Both the position numbers and the translations under genes were made by a program. DNA of 64,000 bases from Trichoplusia ni (Eukaryota > Arthropoda > Insecta > Lepidoptera > Noctuidae), in contig NC_039483.1 of assembly GCF_003590095.1 (NCBI RefSeq), positions 16,988,001-17,052,000 of the forward strand, in the 5' to 3' direction. Every line of letters starts with the position of its first letter. Position 1 is the stretch's first letter. Positions 22,201-29,992 of this stretch are shown piece after piece. Below the pieces are notes generated by a model. It ran no database searches, was not told where the DNA came from, and worked only from the letters and a program-made list of their open reading frames with translations.

Positions 22201-23104
22201 CGCCTGGCCGCGCTGCGCCACTGCCTGGCCGCGCTGGCGCTGCCGCACCGCGGCCTGCACCGCGCGCACCTCTACCTGCATCTGCTCACCTGCACGCCAC
22301 AGGTCCGCCCACTCTCACCTATACCATATGTACACATATACATACATATATATACAATACATATAGTCCTCCTTATCGTATTCGATAACGGCGACCCTTG
22401 GCAATGCACTTGCCTTGGCTCCACCGAGTTTTGATCAAAACACACGGTTGCAAGTGGTGCAGTAAAGTTGACCCGCAGAATTGAAAATATAGGTGTAGGT
22501 ACTTCACATATAAAGACATATATTTTATTATGAAAGTCGTGACACAAAACGTTTTTAACATGATTATGTCGACGAAAAAACATTTTTAAATGTTAAATGT
22601 ATATCAGTTCAGATTATTTGCAACTTCATGTGATCTTGCAACATCAGATGTCGGTAAAAAGTTTTCTTATGAGTGTTTTTTTAAACGAATTTTGCATTAT
22701 GATATTTAGACATTATGCACAAGAAGTTCCTCATACATTCAAGTCACATGCACAAAGAAACCTAGACTCAGAACAAGCATTCAGGGATCACACAAATGCT
22801 TCTCCTAGTCCTACACGGAGATCGAACATAAGACACACATCAAATATTTTTCGTCAGTCTCGAAATTGTCTCACTAACTATGACATAAAATGAGTTTTTT
22901 TTAGTAAAATGCCTAATTTCCATCCTTACATTTTTGCAGGAAATAATAACATCAGTCCGGGAAAAAGGCGCTCAGTTCACCGAACTAGAGTATCTAAACG
23001 CGTTCAAGGTGATTGAAACCCGACGCGGTATACCTCCGGCCGAAATGAAAGTCCACCTGAAACAACTCTCCGCTGCGTTAGGACATGTTGGAGTTACTGT
23101 GTAA
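1214..23104 (+). CDS. Sec8: Exocyst complex component 4 (Sec8), 18 exons
   Basis: Sec8 is a subunit of the octameric exocyst, which tethers secretory vesicles to the plasma membrane. Exons read from splice sites and frame: 1214-1270, 1699-1860, 2375-2544, 2879-3032, 3401-3524, 3815-3972, 4404-4618, 4737-4833, 5012-5171, 5547-5679, 14853-15011, 18275-18471, 18804-18913, 20275-20406, 20811-20966, 21469-21635, 22099-22302, 22940-23104. All junction phases agree except exon 16 (167 nt where a multiple of 3 is needed). The product is about 906 aa, close to the 974 aa of human EXOC4. Family hallmarks: the N-terminal SGLLMSVIRTLSASE, RDDLRRLW in exon 3, LLLTEYLE and RKRPQRRRNKLFK in exon 9, FLQSLPNW in exon 13, LFLHLE/MRIECFHYL across exons 15-16, and FTELEYLNAFKV near the C terminus. 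Exons 9-12, 16 and 17 are very GC-rich. Exon 12 is the least family-like, so its limits are less certain. Intron 10 holds an 8.9 kb LTR element. Confidence 0.93.
5713..5978 (+). repeat. 5' LTR (266 bp)
   Basis: It begins TGTTATATCC and ends GTAACA. By eye it is identical over its full length to the copy at 14328-14593. A TATA-like AATATAAAATTAAACC lies near its start, and I see no canonical AATAAA. It should drive transcription rightward, in the sense direction of Sec8. Confidence 0.95.
5980..5997 (+). other. Primer-binding site, tRNA-Leu type
   Basis: One base after the 5' LTR the sequence reads TGGTGTCAGAAGTGGGAT. This has the form of the complement of the 3' end of a tRNA-Leu (TGG is the complement of the added CCA). 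It would prime minus-strand DNA synthesis. The tRNA assignment comes from the general form of insect tRNA-Leu genes and was not searched. Confidence 0.75.
6051..6130 (+). repeat. Eight-unit 10-bp tandem array in the element leader
   Basis: Eight consecutive 10-mers stand in perfect register. The consensus is TACAAACTCT, with units 1, 2 and 5 exact, units 3 and 4 one change away, and units 6-8 more decayed. The array lies between the LTR and gag, the position where gypsy of Drosophila carries its repeated insulator protein sites. The period is close to one helical turn. A protein-binding or insulator role is inferred from position only. Confidence 0.7.
6485..6513 (+). CDS. env: Env leader exon (signal-peptide start) of the LTR element
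   Basis: An ATG at 6485 opens nine codons plus two bases and runs directly into a strong donor, GTGAGT, at 6514. The encoded residues after Met-Ser-Thr are almost all Leu, Ala or Val, the start of a secretion signal. It ends in phase 2. The acceptor at 12179-12180, just past the pol stop, needs exactly that phase to enter the env frame, whose first residues are also hydrophobic. The env frame has no ATG between the upstream in-frame stop (about 12168) and 12257, so a spliced leader would explain the missing signal peptide. The subgenomic splicing is inferred. Related insect retroviruses are known to splice env. Confidence 0.7.
6621..7544 (+). CDS. gag: Gag polyprotein with two zinc knuckles
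   Basis: This 307-residue structural protein forms the particle and packages RNA. The first two thirds are a helical capsid-like region with many Leu, Gln and Glu. The C-terminal third is basic and holds two CCHC knuckles of the form C-x2-C-x4-H-x4-C at about residues 203-216 and 254-267. Two knuckles with this spacing are typical of Ty3/gypsy nucleocapsids. The ATG follows AAATAAAA and is the first with a long frame. The stop at 7542-7544 directly follows a slippery heptamer, so some ribosomes should enter the pol frame. The start codon, with AT-rich context, lies about 110 bp past the env leader donor. Confidence 0.92.
   Translation: MSKSEISLSEQYPIKILCDFIDTYKGDRETLPAFLTNCQNALGLASESQKKLILKYILSKLRGKAQIACSNKVFEDFESLQSFLRQNFGERKHYNHLFFELQSCRQQENESVSQFALRLETCLTDMQSEIHNSETLKKDLSGRIAMTEDLALHTFTFGLHSSLRNMVRSRNPKTLNDAINIAIEEEKIYNFTLKVSPKTIKNCTFCNRTGHLESQCIKKKRSLSQPSTSFTAKTQTFSDSRTQSKPSQAKDVVCAYCNKTGHHISQCYNRQYNNSRKNNPPVQHNIITSSPDQVDSWEEIEQHDDLN
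7535..7582 (+). promoter_or_regulatory. -1 ribosomal frameshift site (gag to pol)
   Basis: At 7535-7541 the sequence is TTTAAAC, split in the gag frame as T TTA AAC, which is the X XXY YYZ form of a -1 slippery site. The gag stop TAA follows at once. After a 6-nt spacer (7542-7547) a stem can form between GTCGGG (7548-7553) and CCCGAC (7577-7582). The pol frame is the -1 frame and is open from 7532 onward. Slippery site, spacer and stem all fit the usual rules. Confidence 0.85.
7535..12169 (+). CDS. pol: Pol polyprotein: protease, reverse transcriptase, RNase H, integrase
   Basis: The frame is open from 7532 to the stop at 12167-12169. It has no need of its own start because of the -1 site at 7535; the first ATG is 7679. 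After a repeat-rich linker come an aspartic protease (LIDTGAS near 8430), the reverse transcriptase with YLDD near 9736, and RNase H (TTDASNYAVGAIL near 10175). The integrase has an HHCC zinc finger (GHPG and NCKSCQ, about 11170-11285). Its core acidic residues are at LDIVGP (11358), TDQGTNF (11540) and ALERSH (11650), and a C-terminal WKGPYKI module follows near 12045. The domain order is that of Ty3/gypsy. No stop or frameshift is seen, so the enzyme is probably intact. The stop lies 11 bp before the env splice acceptor. Confidence 0.95.
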   Translation, partial: FKLKSRVSFACHIAPDHISGTTKSHVPHISNSRRHSNFFKHESKNNLTMRPGNQPQTEGQSKIYLTMRQGNQSQTEGQLQNHLTMRPGNQPQTEGQSKIYLTMRQGNQSQTEGQLQNHLTMRPGNQPQTEGQSKTYLAMRQGNQSQTEGQPQNNLIMRPGNQPQTEGQHQNNLTMRPGNRPQTEGLSNISLAMRQGNQPQTEGQSYLANRQGKQPQTDSLSKFSSAIQQGKQSRNEGYCISHKSGHVSTKTSVPLNSNKLQNPVLRESITPIYEIKTSKISLPHILLNTKYSQKPLCFLIDTGASVSIVKLRQFTSMPILSNDKIKLKGLSEDDSHCETLGSFTMDLEYIFSSQSKLSFSYVFHALSDKVRLNYDGILGNDFLQKLECDIKYSQNSLLIQGHLIPLNFSNPIYVIPPRSEAIVECPVSNSLIELNTMKEALVLDHMYAEGVYVANCIVSVKPNNRVNVSILNTTESQVIFKNYHIHLIPFESVTTPSQSVNGDNVQITHHIDDMPSDRSQRVLDLIRTEHLNPEETKRLLECCSNYTDIFYLEGEPLTCTNAIEHSINTGDAAPIHAKSYRFPECHKGEVESQIKKMLDQNIIRPSKSPWSAPIWVVPKKIDSSGKQKWRIVIDYRKLNDVTVTEIYPIPLITDILDQLGHSKYFSTLDLISGFHQIKLDPKDASKTGFTVVGNEISGHYEFTRMPFGLKNAPATFQKLMNTVLSGLQGLHCYIYLDDCIIYSENLQSHIEKLNLVFDRFRQFNLKLQPAKCEFLRREVAYLGHMITDQGVYPNPDKTKAVTQFPTPKCPKDIKSFLGLVGYYRRFIENFSKITKPLTSLLKKDAVFNWSGDQENAFNILKQKLTTAPLLQYPNFSQPFILTTDASNYAVGAILSQGEIGKDKPIAYASRTLNKAEGNYSTTEKELLAILFGVKTFRPYLFGYRFKIVTDHKPLVWLFNVKDPGPRLIRWRLKLEEYDYEIVHKQGKLNCNADALSRFPLINYNNIINRPVCAIDDNTSPYNCPSPSTSDTYEKYLKTIRQSTFSFDTVIQEHKESLLKAKCKLITYPTAIDLDDSVPYCKEIIDLSTSQPNIRDIERELYTLYSTSNDSHLFTHLFVRLHHYDEMSYKDIFKLLVEYRDMIQFWYREEKEFAISDFSDPYTKLSYTKIYNIIAYVFHNSGIKVNIYKNSILFPTPDEVKQILRDNHDLPSAGHPGITRMLERIKSMYWWKNMRQDIEDYVKNCKSCQINKPLRQTNRAPMIITSTATKPLEKLFLDIVGPLPETYEFKYKFILTIQDDLTKYSQAYPLQTCSADETAKKLVHFISHLGIPRMIVTDQGTNFSSEVIKQLSKLFGIKHILIAPYHPQSNGALERSHSTLKEYLRPFVNENAHTWDLYLNTAMFSYNSNVHSTTNYSPFELLLGFKPYIPKSIDTLENNTYTDYVRVLNHRLYYSRQKALQNIQDSKERSKRHYDSHAKPITYNVGDLVYLKCHHKQNKALSPIWKGPYKIIKINGNHTVTLLINRKHVRHHYDEIKLALDDTIT
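7673..8250 (+). repeat. 54-bp tandem repeat inside pol (18-residue unit)
   Basis: About ten to eleven units of 54 bp (one of 48) are translated within pol between the frameshift site and the protease. Each unit encodes a form of MRPGNQPQTEGQSKIYLT. Two alternating versions (RPGNQP and RQGNQS) give a 108-bp higher-order period. The first six units are almost identical in pairs, and later ones decay. The region is hydrophilic, rich in Gln, Gly, Asn and Thr, and likely disordered. All repeat lengths keep the frame. Confidence 0.93.
12181..14076 (+). pseudogene. env: Env-like glycoprotein gene, interrupted by one frameshift
   Basis: The frame entered from the acceptor at 12179-12180 runs to a stop at 13297. 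A second frame, offset by -1 and overlapping near 13264-13297, carries on to 14076. The first part has a basic R-x-K-R cleavage motif (about 12512-12523) followed by a Gly/Ile/Leu-rich fusion-peptide-like segment and a long helical region. The second part is Cys-containing and ends with one transmembrane segment (about 13826-13876) and a short tail. This layout matches the insect errantivirus Env / baculovirus F type of membrane-fusion protein. The break near 13264-13275 would truncate the protein before its membrane anchor, so this copy's Env should not be functional unless the shift is a sequence error. Supply of the N terminus by the leader exon at 6485 is inferred. Confidence 0.85.
14077..14327 (+). 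other. Element 3' untranslated region with polypurine tract
   Basis: This AT-rich stretch between env and the 3' LTR holds no open frame. Its end, GGGGGGC at 14321-14327, touches the LTR and is the likely primer for plus-strand synthesis. The purine run is short. Confidence 0.65.
14328..14593 (+). repeat. 3' LTR (266 bp)
   Basis: It is a base-for-base copy, by eye, of 5713-5978. It is followed by GTAC, which repeats the four bases before the 5' LTR, so this is an undisturbed insertion. Confidence 0.95.
16731..17003 (-). pseudogene. hAT transposase C-terminal (dimerisation) fragment
   Basis: This 90-residue open stretch contains VTTASAERSFSKLKLIKTYL followed by RNSMGQERLSGLAILSIE. It is the conserved C-terminal dimerisation block of hAT transposases and of ZMYM1-like proteins derived from them. 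The N-terminal zinc finger and catalytic core are missing. The SINE just to the right (17027-17251) separates it from any upstream coding sequence, so it is a dead remnant. Its position inside a bounded hAT element supports the call. Confidence 0.85.
17027..17251 (-). repeat. tRNA-derived SINE inserted in the hAT copy
   Basis: Read on the minus strand from 17251, the head has a pol III A box (TGGTCGAGTGG) and B box (GGTTCGATCCC), followed by a body and an AT-rich tail with ATTTATTT runs. The body and head resemble a SINE family that I know to be common in noctuid-type moths. It is not a tRNA gene: the anticodon region is not tRNA-like and the body continues as SINE. Confidence 0.8.
18521..18640 (+). 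repeat. Fragment of a lepidopteran interspersed repeat
   Basis: It contains CATCATCATCGACCTAGCCT followed by CTTAACTATGTGAAGGTCGG, a decayed form of a repeat often met in moth genomes. A second relative lies near 62780. The limits are approximate. Confidence 0.5.
19007..19778. mobile_element. Non-autonomous hAT element with perfect 8-bp target duplication
   Basis: Both ends begin TAGAGATGCGCCGAATA in inverted orientation. The flanks GTTCAAAC at 18999-19006 and 19779-19786 are identical. Inside are many CCGAATA/TATTCGG motifs near both ends, likely transposase binding sites, and no transposase. A younger repeat sits at 19202-19422. It is in Sec8 intron 13. Confidence 0.92.
19202..19422 (+). 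repeat. Interspersed repeat nested in the hAT element
   Basis: It begins ACTAGCTTTTCGCCCGCGG and ends near ATAATATTAGTAGGGA, with a GACA microsatellite (about 19376-19388). It is a very common lepidopteran repeat. A relative with the same AACTATCCTAT and GTTCAGTGGTTT blocks is at 41700-41940. Confidence 0.75.
19802..20253. mobile_element. 452-bp MITE with 16-bp inverted ends
   Basis: AATGGGCAAGACGACA at 19802-19817 is exactly inverted at 20238-20253. A second, internal imperfect inverted pair (TGACGTCAACCCTCAG near 19975 and CTGAGGGCTGACGT near 20052) gives it a fold-back look. No coding capacity. No clean target duplication was found. Its right end is 21 bp before Sec8 exon 14, so it supplies most of the branch-point region of intron 13. 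Confidence 0.75.
21013..21085 (+). repeat. 3' tail of a non-LTR retrotransposon
   Basis: The plus strand reads DRTEWKNLREAYALQWESNG then a stop and a short A-rich run. This is the C-terminal end of a reverse-transcriptase polyprotein from a lepidopteran LINE. It is in Sec8 intron 15. The AT-rich segment 21086-21400 holds a small hairpin (CACTTGAG/CTCAAGTG near 21210-21233) and nothing else I can name. Confidence 0.65.
22700..22870 (-). repeat. SINE-like repeat in Sec8 intron 17
   Basis: It contains AAGTCACATGCACAAAGAAA, then CAAGCATTCAGGGATCACAC and a decayed B-box region (CGGAGATCGAACAT). It shares these blocks with 43870-44020. Decayed copy with approximate limits. Confidence 0.55.
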
Positions 23105-23583
23105 AAGAAGAAAGAGGTTTTAAGACATGAGTTTTGTTAACAACATGATATAATTTAAATTAAAAAAGCTATTCGGGCATTGGCCGTTTAGAGAGTAAAA
23201 GATTATGATAAAAACTATAATGTTGCTTACTTATTATTAGTCACAATGAAAAATGTTTATTTATTCACGGTATTATTTAATCATTTTAGATATTTAAACT
23301 TATAATTAAAATTACGTATGTATAGATTTATTATGCTTTCCGTGCCTTAGCAATGTTACAAATGAAATTTATAAGCGGTCAGTACCAGTTGTTCAATCGA
23401 TTACAAAAGAAGATAATATGTGCGCTGTGTAATTATTACTTAGGTATTTTGCGAAAAAAGAAAAGTAAAAAGTAACTCAAGACTACTTGCAAATTTAATG
23501 AAATTAAACCATGTTTCTTTCTAAGGATCGAGTATAGCAATACTCGCTATAGCTTAATTGTAAGTGCAATTTATATTATTTGC

Positions 23584-23589
23584 AATAAA
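23584..23589 (+). terminator. Likely Sec8 polyadenylation signal
   Basis: AATAAA lies 480 bp past the Sec8 stop and is followed by a T-rich stretch. It is the best signal before the next gene at 24129. Confidence 0.5.
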
Positions 23590-24128
23590 CATTTTGTAAC
23601 CAACTGTGAAGTTATTTTTGTCTAAGTACTACTAGTAAAACGCGAGTAAAAACAAATATAATACAACAATACCTATATTATAATAACAATACCGAATACT
23701 AAATCAAATGCGCCATTGAAATAAATCAGCCGCTTTCTTATTATTTTATTGTATGTTTTCATAGAAGGAACTGCACAATTCTTTAAGTAGGTACCTGAAC
23801 AAATGAAGAGTTCAACCCTTCATAGTTTGCATCCATTTCATATCTAATGGCTTTAACTTTTTTAAGTTTCATATTAGTGGCAGTTTTCCAATAATGTAAA
23901 TGGTTAATTTCGAAACTAGGGTAGCGTAAATCAAGTTTTTAACAAAGTTGCCTGTGTCAAAAAACAAATAAATATCTGACATCACTGAATGACAGCCAAT
24001 GTCAGAATGTAAAATACAAACAATATGGCGGGAATAATTTTATAACTTCCATCGGGAGCTGTTCTGTTTTTTTTTTGCGGAAAAGTTAAAATATTCTAAA
24101 GAGATATACAAAAAAAATTACATAAACC

Positions 24129-25525
24129 ATGGCAGACACAGATTTAGCAGACCTGAGAAAACAATGCATTACAAGTTTGTATTTATGTACTGACAATGTA
24201 TCAAAATATTTAGATAGTGAAAAGGAAGCGGAATTTGATAAACTTAAGAAATGTGTTCAACAATATTGTACTTTAGAAGCTCAGCAGGATGTTACCATCG
24301 AAGCAATGGAGAAAGCTAAGGTAAATACAAGTATTTTAAGGTTATGTTTTAGTTGGCGTCTTTCTGAGCTATAGTCTGTTTACTTTCGTAAAGTATACGT
24401 GACAAACAACCGATATTATCCTCTCCTTTTAAATTACAGAATCATAAGAATTTTTCTACCAGATATTAGAATAATAATATTGAAGGTACCTACCTGGTCT
24501 CGCAATTTTACGATTACCTTCTTGATTTCAGCGTGAGACTGACACATCTAACGTGGACACACTAGAGGAGAGATTTCAATCACATTTAAGTACTTTAGTA
24601 GGCAAACGCTTGAGGGTTGACAAGCATCCTTACATGATTGAGTTCACCAAGAGATTTGAGAAGGGCCTGGAAGCTGCCAAACGTAAGTTACAATAACAAT
24701 ATCTTAACTTTACATCACATTTGTAAACTTAACATCACTAGAATGAAGATTGAGACAGATTTTGTTTTATTTACAGATAACTTGGATGAGTCTGAGTTAG
24801 CAATAACAGAGTCACAGGATCAGTATGTAAGTATATATTTAATTGTTTGCCACAATTATGAATTCAAAACAAAGCTAATTGATGTAGAAGTACTGTGAGA
24901 TTTTCATATTTGATCAAAATCATCTTGCAAAGTAAAATAGACCGAGTAAACATTTTCTATCAATACTCAGTGTTCTGATTGATGTATTTTATATCTCTTT
25001 CATTTTCAGTTGGATCCAATAACAAAGAGACCTATAGCGGATCCTGTGAAGAATACAGTATGTGGACATGTCTATGAAAGGGAATCAATCATGAATTTGA
25101 TTAAAACTAAAAGTAGAACCAAGTGTCCAGGTAAGACCATTTAATATTTATTTAGAACTATTTTTCTTAACCTCCTTTGTTATGATGGATTTTGTTATTT
25201 GATTTTGAATAATAAAATTTTGCAGGTATAAAATATAAACACTAAAATTGTATATTTCTTCTACTTACCATTTCAATACTATCGTCTTTTTAAGCTCCAT
25301 ATATTATTTTTCCTATGTCTTTAACAAGGTATAATAAGTATGTATTTCTTTAACATCAAAATTGATATTTTCTCTATTGTAGTTGCTGGCTGTGGCAATA
25401 GAGCTCCAGTTGTGGCCAATCAGTTAGTGTCAGATGAAGAGCTTATGTTCCGAATGACTATCACAAAGCACTCAACCATGATACAAGAGAGGACTATCAC
25501 AAACCTGGATGATACTACTGGATAA
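24129..25525 (+). CDS. NSMCE2: E3 SUMO ligase NSE2/MMS21 (NSMCE2), 5 exons
   Basis: This is the SUMO ligase subunit of the SMC5/6 complex, which guards genome stability in the nucleus. Exons: 24129-24320, 24532-24682, 24777-24826, 25010-25130, 25383-25525, with all phases in agreement, giving 218 aa (human 247). The ATG has a good context (AACCATGG). The N-terminal half is helical, for SMC5 contact. The C-terminal part is an SP-RING: LDPITKRPIADPVKNTVCGH followed by a conserved Tyr, then KCPVAGCGN and the VSDEEL helix. The Cys and His zinc ligands are present. It begins 1 kb past the end of Sec8 on the same strand and is tail to tail with RAP1GDS1. Confidence 0.95.
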
Positions 25526-25608
25526 TTAGCTATTTAAAATATAAGTCTGATATGCAACATAAAATTAATGTTATAGGTATAGTATAGATGAGCCAGTTTA
25601 GATCTGGA

Positions 25609-25614
25609 AATAAA
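25609..25614 (+). terminator. Likely NSMCE2 polyadenylation signal
   Basis: AATAAA lies 84 bp after the NSMCE2 stop codon. A more distal A-rich run near 25925 is an alternative. Confidence 0.5.
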
Positions 25615-25972
25615 ACGAGTAGCCCAAGATCAATGAGTTTGTTGCATTTATAAATTTTTAAATGACGGCGCCTATTTCTAGTTCTTTGTAAGTTGTAAAT
25701 GTGATCACATCAATTCCTGGCAAGCATGGCAATTTCTGGAAATGAACAAATATATACCATTTTTTGACCTGGATTCTATGCTTGGAGAAATTACCGTCAT
25801 AAAATGCTGTTAACTTGACTAGTTATTTATTTAGGTTCTTTTTTTCGCATATTATGATTGTTTTTTTTTGCAAGACACTGATCTATACATTAAGATGAAA
25901 AAACCTAATATTTGTGTAAATAATAATAAAAAATATATAATACAATATGTACTATTTATTTTTAACCTTTAA

Positions 25973-26123
25973 GGTCATAGCTCATTAGAGCCACGTGGCT
26001 TCCCGTAGTACCTATGGTCACTGGTTGATGCGACTTTTAAGTGTCCACACTCAGACCACTTGCCAACAACGAGTGAACGCCCTGCGACGCCTGGTGGTCT
26101 GACAGTTCTAATGGGCTGAGACC
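25973..26123. mobile_element. 151-bp MITE-like inverted-repeat element at TTAA
   Basis: GGTCATAGCTCATTAGAGC at the left is inverted, with four changes, at the right (GTTCTAATGGGCTGAGACC). Both ends abut TTAA (25969-25972 and 26124-26127), the target duplication of piggyBac-type elements. The inside is GC-rich compared with its surroundings. The ends do not start with the usual piggyBac CCY, so the superfamily is open. Confidence 0.55.
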
Positions 26124-26127
26124 TTAA

Positions 26128-29100
26128 GCTGCTGGTGCTCAAGTGCGCATTGGGGTGGCTGGACTGACAGCCTCCCTAGGCTATACTACTCACAATGGAT
26201 CTTTCTTATAACTAAAGGAACAAATTGTAATTAAATAACACATACATGTAGAATATAATGTATTTTAGCGAAAATCTATTAATATCTATAACAATGCATT
26301 TTGTTATTCACTATGTTTATCATCAAGACAAAACCACTAAATACAACAATTACCGAAACAATAAATACTTAAGTTCTGATTAAAATGTTAGTAAATAAAG
26401 AAATCCATACTACCAAAGTACAAAATACAATAATTGATTCATAAAAACTTATTTTACCTTTGACACATGCAGAAGAATTAAAAAACTAAACGAGACGAAA
26501 ATCTCGATGATAACATACTGATAACAATCATTAATAATATTGGTCCATAAAACTATATCAATAAAAGTGCATCAACAAGATTAATGTTTAACACTAATAA
26601 ACTATCAAGCTCAATATGCTAAGATTTAAAATCGACCAGAAATTTAAATCAACATGTTCCATGAATAGGCATTTAGGCCTTGGTTTCAAATTCCTTCGAA
26701 AACAGCAACAAAAGCTGCAGCAAACACTAGATGGTGCGGTTGTTGGAGCTACAGGGCCTTTGTTTTGACTGTGCCAACATTGTAATACTGCGAATATGGG
26801 ATTTTGAGTTGATAGTCTACCAAAAATCTGTGATACCAACCGTAATGAGCGATGGCATCGCTTTATTTATCATCGCAAATTTTTGATCTACCTTGCAAAT
26901 AGTGGCAAGTCTGGTTAATATGACTAACTTGGACATTTGAGGATAAATGTGTATGCCTACACTCAATTTAAAGGTACACATTTGCCAGTTCAACAATACC
27001 TACTTTGCAAGACGGTATTAATTGAAAAAAAAAAAAGTATTGCAATAAGATTTTTTAAGAATTTTCTGGCCGAACTAAGTAGGTACAATCAATTACCGAA
27101 CTACTTCATATCACACTGAATATGGCGTGTGTTTCAGTAGAAAACTTAGAAATCAACACTTTTATATAAAATTAAGGTATTTGTTGTATTCCTATTACAA
27201 ACAACCCATTGCTCACAGTCGCAAGGTAATAAAATAGGCCTCAACCGACAGAGGCTTGAAAAGTTAAAGCGGTTATGTCCTAGTCTATGGCAGTTATGGC
27301 GTAGCCCATAAAAACTGAAGTAGTGTTGCCAGATAAGGTAAAGTATTCGTTTTAATAATAAGTACATTTTTGTATACATATACATATTTGTAAAATGGTG
27401 ATACATAGATCTTTTCAAATTCATACCACAAAAAAAAAATATTACAGCTTATCTCTAAAAACATGATTTGACAATAATTGAACTATTTAGAAAATTGACC
27501 TAAAAATTAAGTTAATTAAAATCTAATCATTTACTAAAAATATTAATCTTAAATTAAGATAATGTCGATATTAACAAATAATACAAAAATGTATAGGTAT
27601 ACATATCAATATTAGCACAGTATATAAAGGTAACAAAACTATTTAATATGAAATAGAAATCCTAAAAAATAATGACAAAAAAGATCTCTATCTGGCTATA
27701 AAACAGACGTTTTACATAGAATTGACAAAAATACAAAATGAAAACTAATACATTAGTGAACACACACATTTAGCGTAGTACTAAACATTCTAAGGTATCT
27801 AATTGTACACTTTCACAAGTCAAGCGTCAATTCAAACTATTCAATAAGTGCACTATCGGATTATCAAAAATCTTATAATAATAGTGAATAGGTTTTAAGG
27901 TAACATGCCTCTAGCGCTTTTTAGGGGACAGATTTTATCATTTTCTTTATTAAATAATTTGAATTTCTCAAATGTATGATAAAGTGTGTCTTAAGTGAAA
28001 TAACAGCAGGTAGCTATTGACAAATGAATTTGACTAGTGTTAAGTAGTGTTACATAATGAGCTGGCGGCCTACCACCCTCTTCAAAAGTTTTACTTTGCG
28101 AAAATAAGACGGCACTCTACTCAGTAGAATGGCGTCCTTGTCTAGCAACTAAAACTTTGTTACTTTACAAAGTGATTGTAGGCCCACCAAAGCTCACAGA
28201 GTCGAATAGCTTTTATAAAAGCCAATTTTTCTGGCGCCTAAGTTACAAAATGATTAAGTAGCTGGTAATAACAGATAGGGAAAATCGATTTTGTTTGAGA
28301 AGAAATAATATTATTGTATATTTTCGTACAAAAACTTTTATTAAATAAAACAATAATTCTAAAAAGTGATTTAAATTCATGACTCGTGATTAAAAGGAAT
28401 CATTTTGCGTCATAGGAACAATTTTTAAACATCTAGAGACATGCCCTCGCTAATTTCTATAATGTATATTAAGCAATACTTGCAGACTAAATATTTAAAA
28501 TTGAAATATTTTTATATAATATACAGTATAATTCACTATGTGAAACTACATTGTACTTTGAGTATTTCATCAGTATTGCTATGTTTTGTATGTGATTAGT
28601 TTAATACAACCGTAAATTTCGACTTGGTCAGAAAGCAGTAAGCGTTTAAGTGTTGGTAGTATTGTGAATCCTGTTACATGTTACGGCCTCCAGTTGGGCA
28701 TAACTCGTTTTAGTTTATTGTTAACTTTAATGTTTCTCTCGCGGAACTTTTACAAGCATTCAAATAATCTGAAATCCGATCAGAAGGTCACCCAGAAGAA
28801 CAAAAATTTTGGACCACAAAAATGGTTATAAGGAAACTAGACGCGCGGTAGCGTATCAAGCCAAGTTCAAGTATTTATATTTAGTTGTTTTCTTTGAATA
28901 TATTTTAGCTTAATAACTTTCCAACCAAGTCTACAAGCAAGCTATCATAGATTAAATCAATAACATTGACAGTATAAAAAGGCAGAGTTCAAAAGTTTGG
29001 AATGTAAAAATTCGAGGAAATCGCAAAAATAATTGTTTTATATAAGAAAATACGCTTAAACGTTACACAGTAATGTTTAAATGCACAAAAATCTAGCGTT

Positions 29101-29992
29101 TACCGAAATAGAGAGTTAAAACTATGACTAGAGAGAGATAAAAAAGCTTAAAGTATTTAAAATTACTAACTATTTAGGTGATGCCTTTACTTGTAATAGT
29201 TGACTTGATTTTTAGAATGTTCATTTCATCTATTACTCAATATTATCAGCCAGCTATTTCTATATCTATAGGATGACTATCTGACCTCAACAAACCCATG
29301 TAAATGGATAATTCAGTATCTCACAGTGATTGGTTATTAACCAAATACCTGGTCAATATTAATATTCATGGGTAACACTTAAGCCAAGCTCTATAAATAT
29401 TTCATTTCTAGTAATAAGTAACGTCAACTTATTAAAAACATCACCTAAATTAATCAAGAATATTATTAAAATAAAACTAGCGTCAATAACAATTTTTAAC
29501 TTAAATATAATTTTATCATGATTATCACACATGCAATATACTAAGAATTGATTAAATAATTGCTCAAAAATTATAAAGTCTCCAAACGACGACCTTTTTT
29601 TATAAGGCTGCGGTCAAAGTATAGATTGTCCTTCGTAATTAATGTTTTTGCTTTACCCTTATAATTTTGGCCAAATGGAGCCTTTTTGACGAAACCATGT
29701 AACTAAATATACTTTTAGCTATTATTTTTTTGCAGGTACATTTTCTGCTACTGAATTTGTTGAACACATGTTTGACCGCAGACCCTTACTTGTAAATAAA
29801 TTTCAAATAATAATTGATAAGAATTGTTGAAAAATATATGTAAGGATTGCTAAACAATTCGAGCCAGTTCCCCATACATCTCAAAACATTTTTCATGTTA
29901 TTACTTTGCCTAATGGTTTTAATTGAAAAAAAAAAAAAAAAACAAAAAAGGAACTGGTAAATAATTGGAATAATTAAAAATAATTTCAATTA
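26128..29992. other. AT-rich interval between two convergent gene ends
   Basis: These 3.9 kb lie between the 3' ends of NSMCE2 and RAP1GDS1. All open frames are short and unconvincing. Much of it could be a long 3' UTR of either gene. I see no RNA gene and no element with clear ends. Confidence 0.5.

Noticed and set aside
22050..22434. Long open frames in other frames over Sec8 exon 17
   Set aside because: GC-rich exon shadows; the exon frame matches Sec8 and both splice phases.
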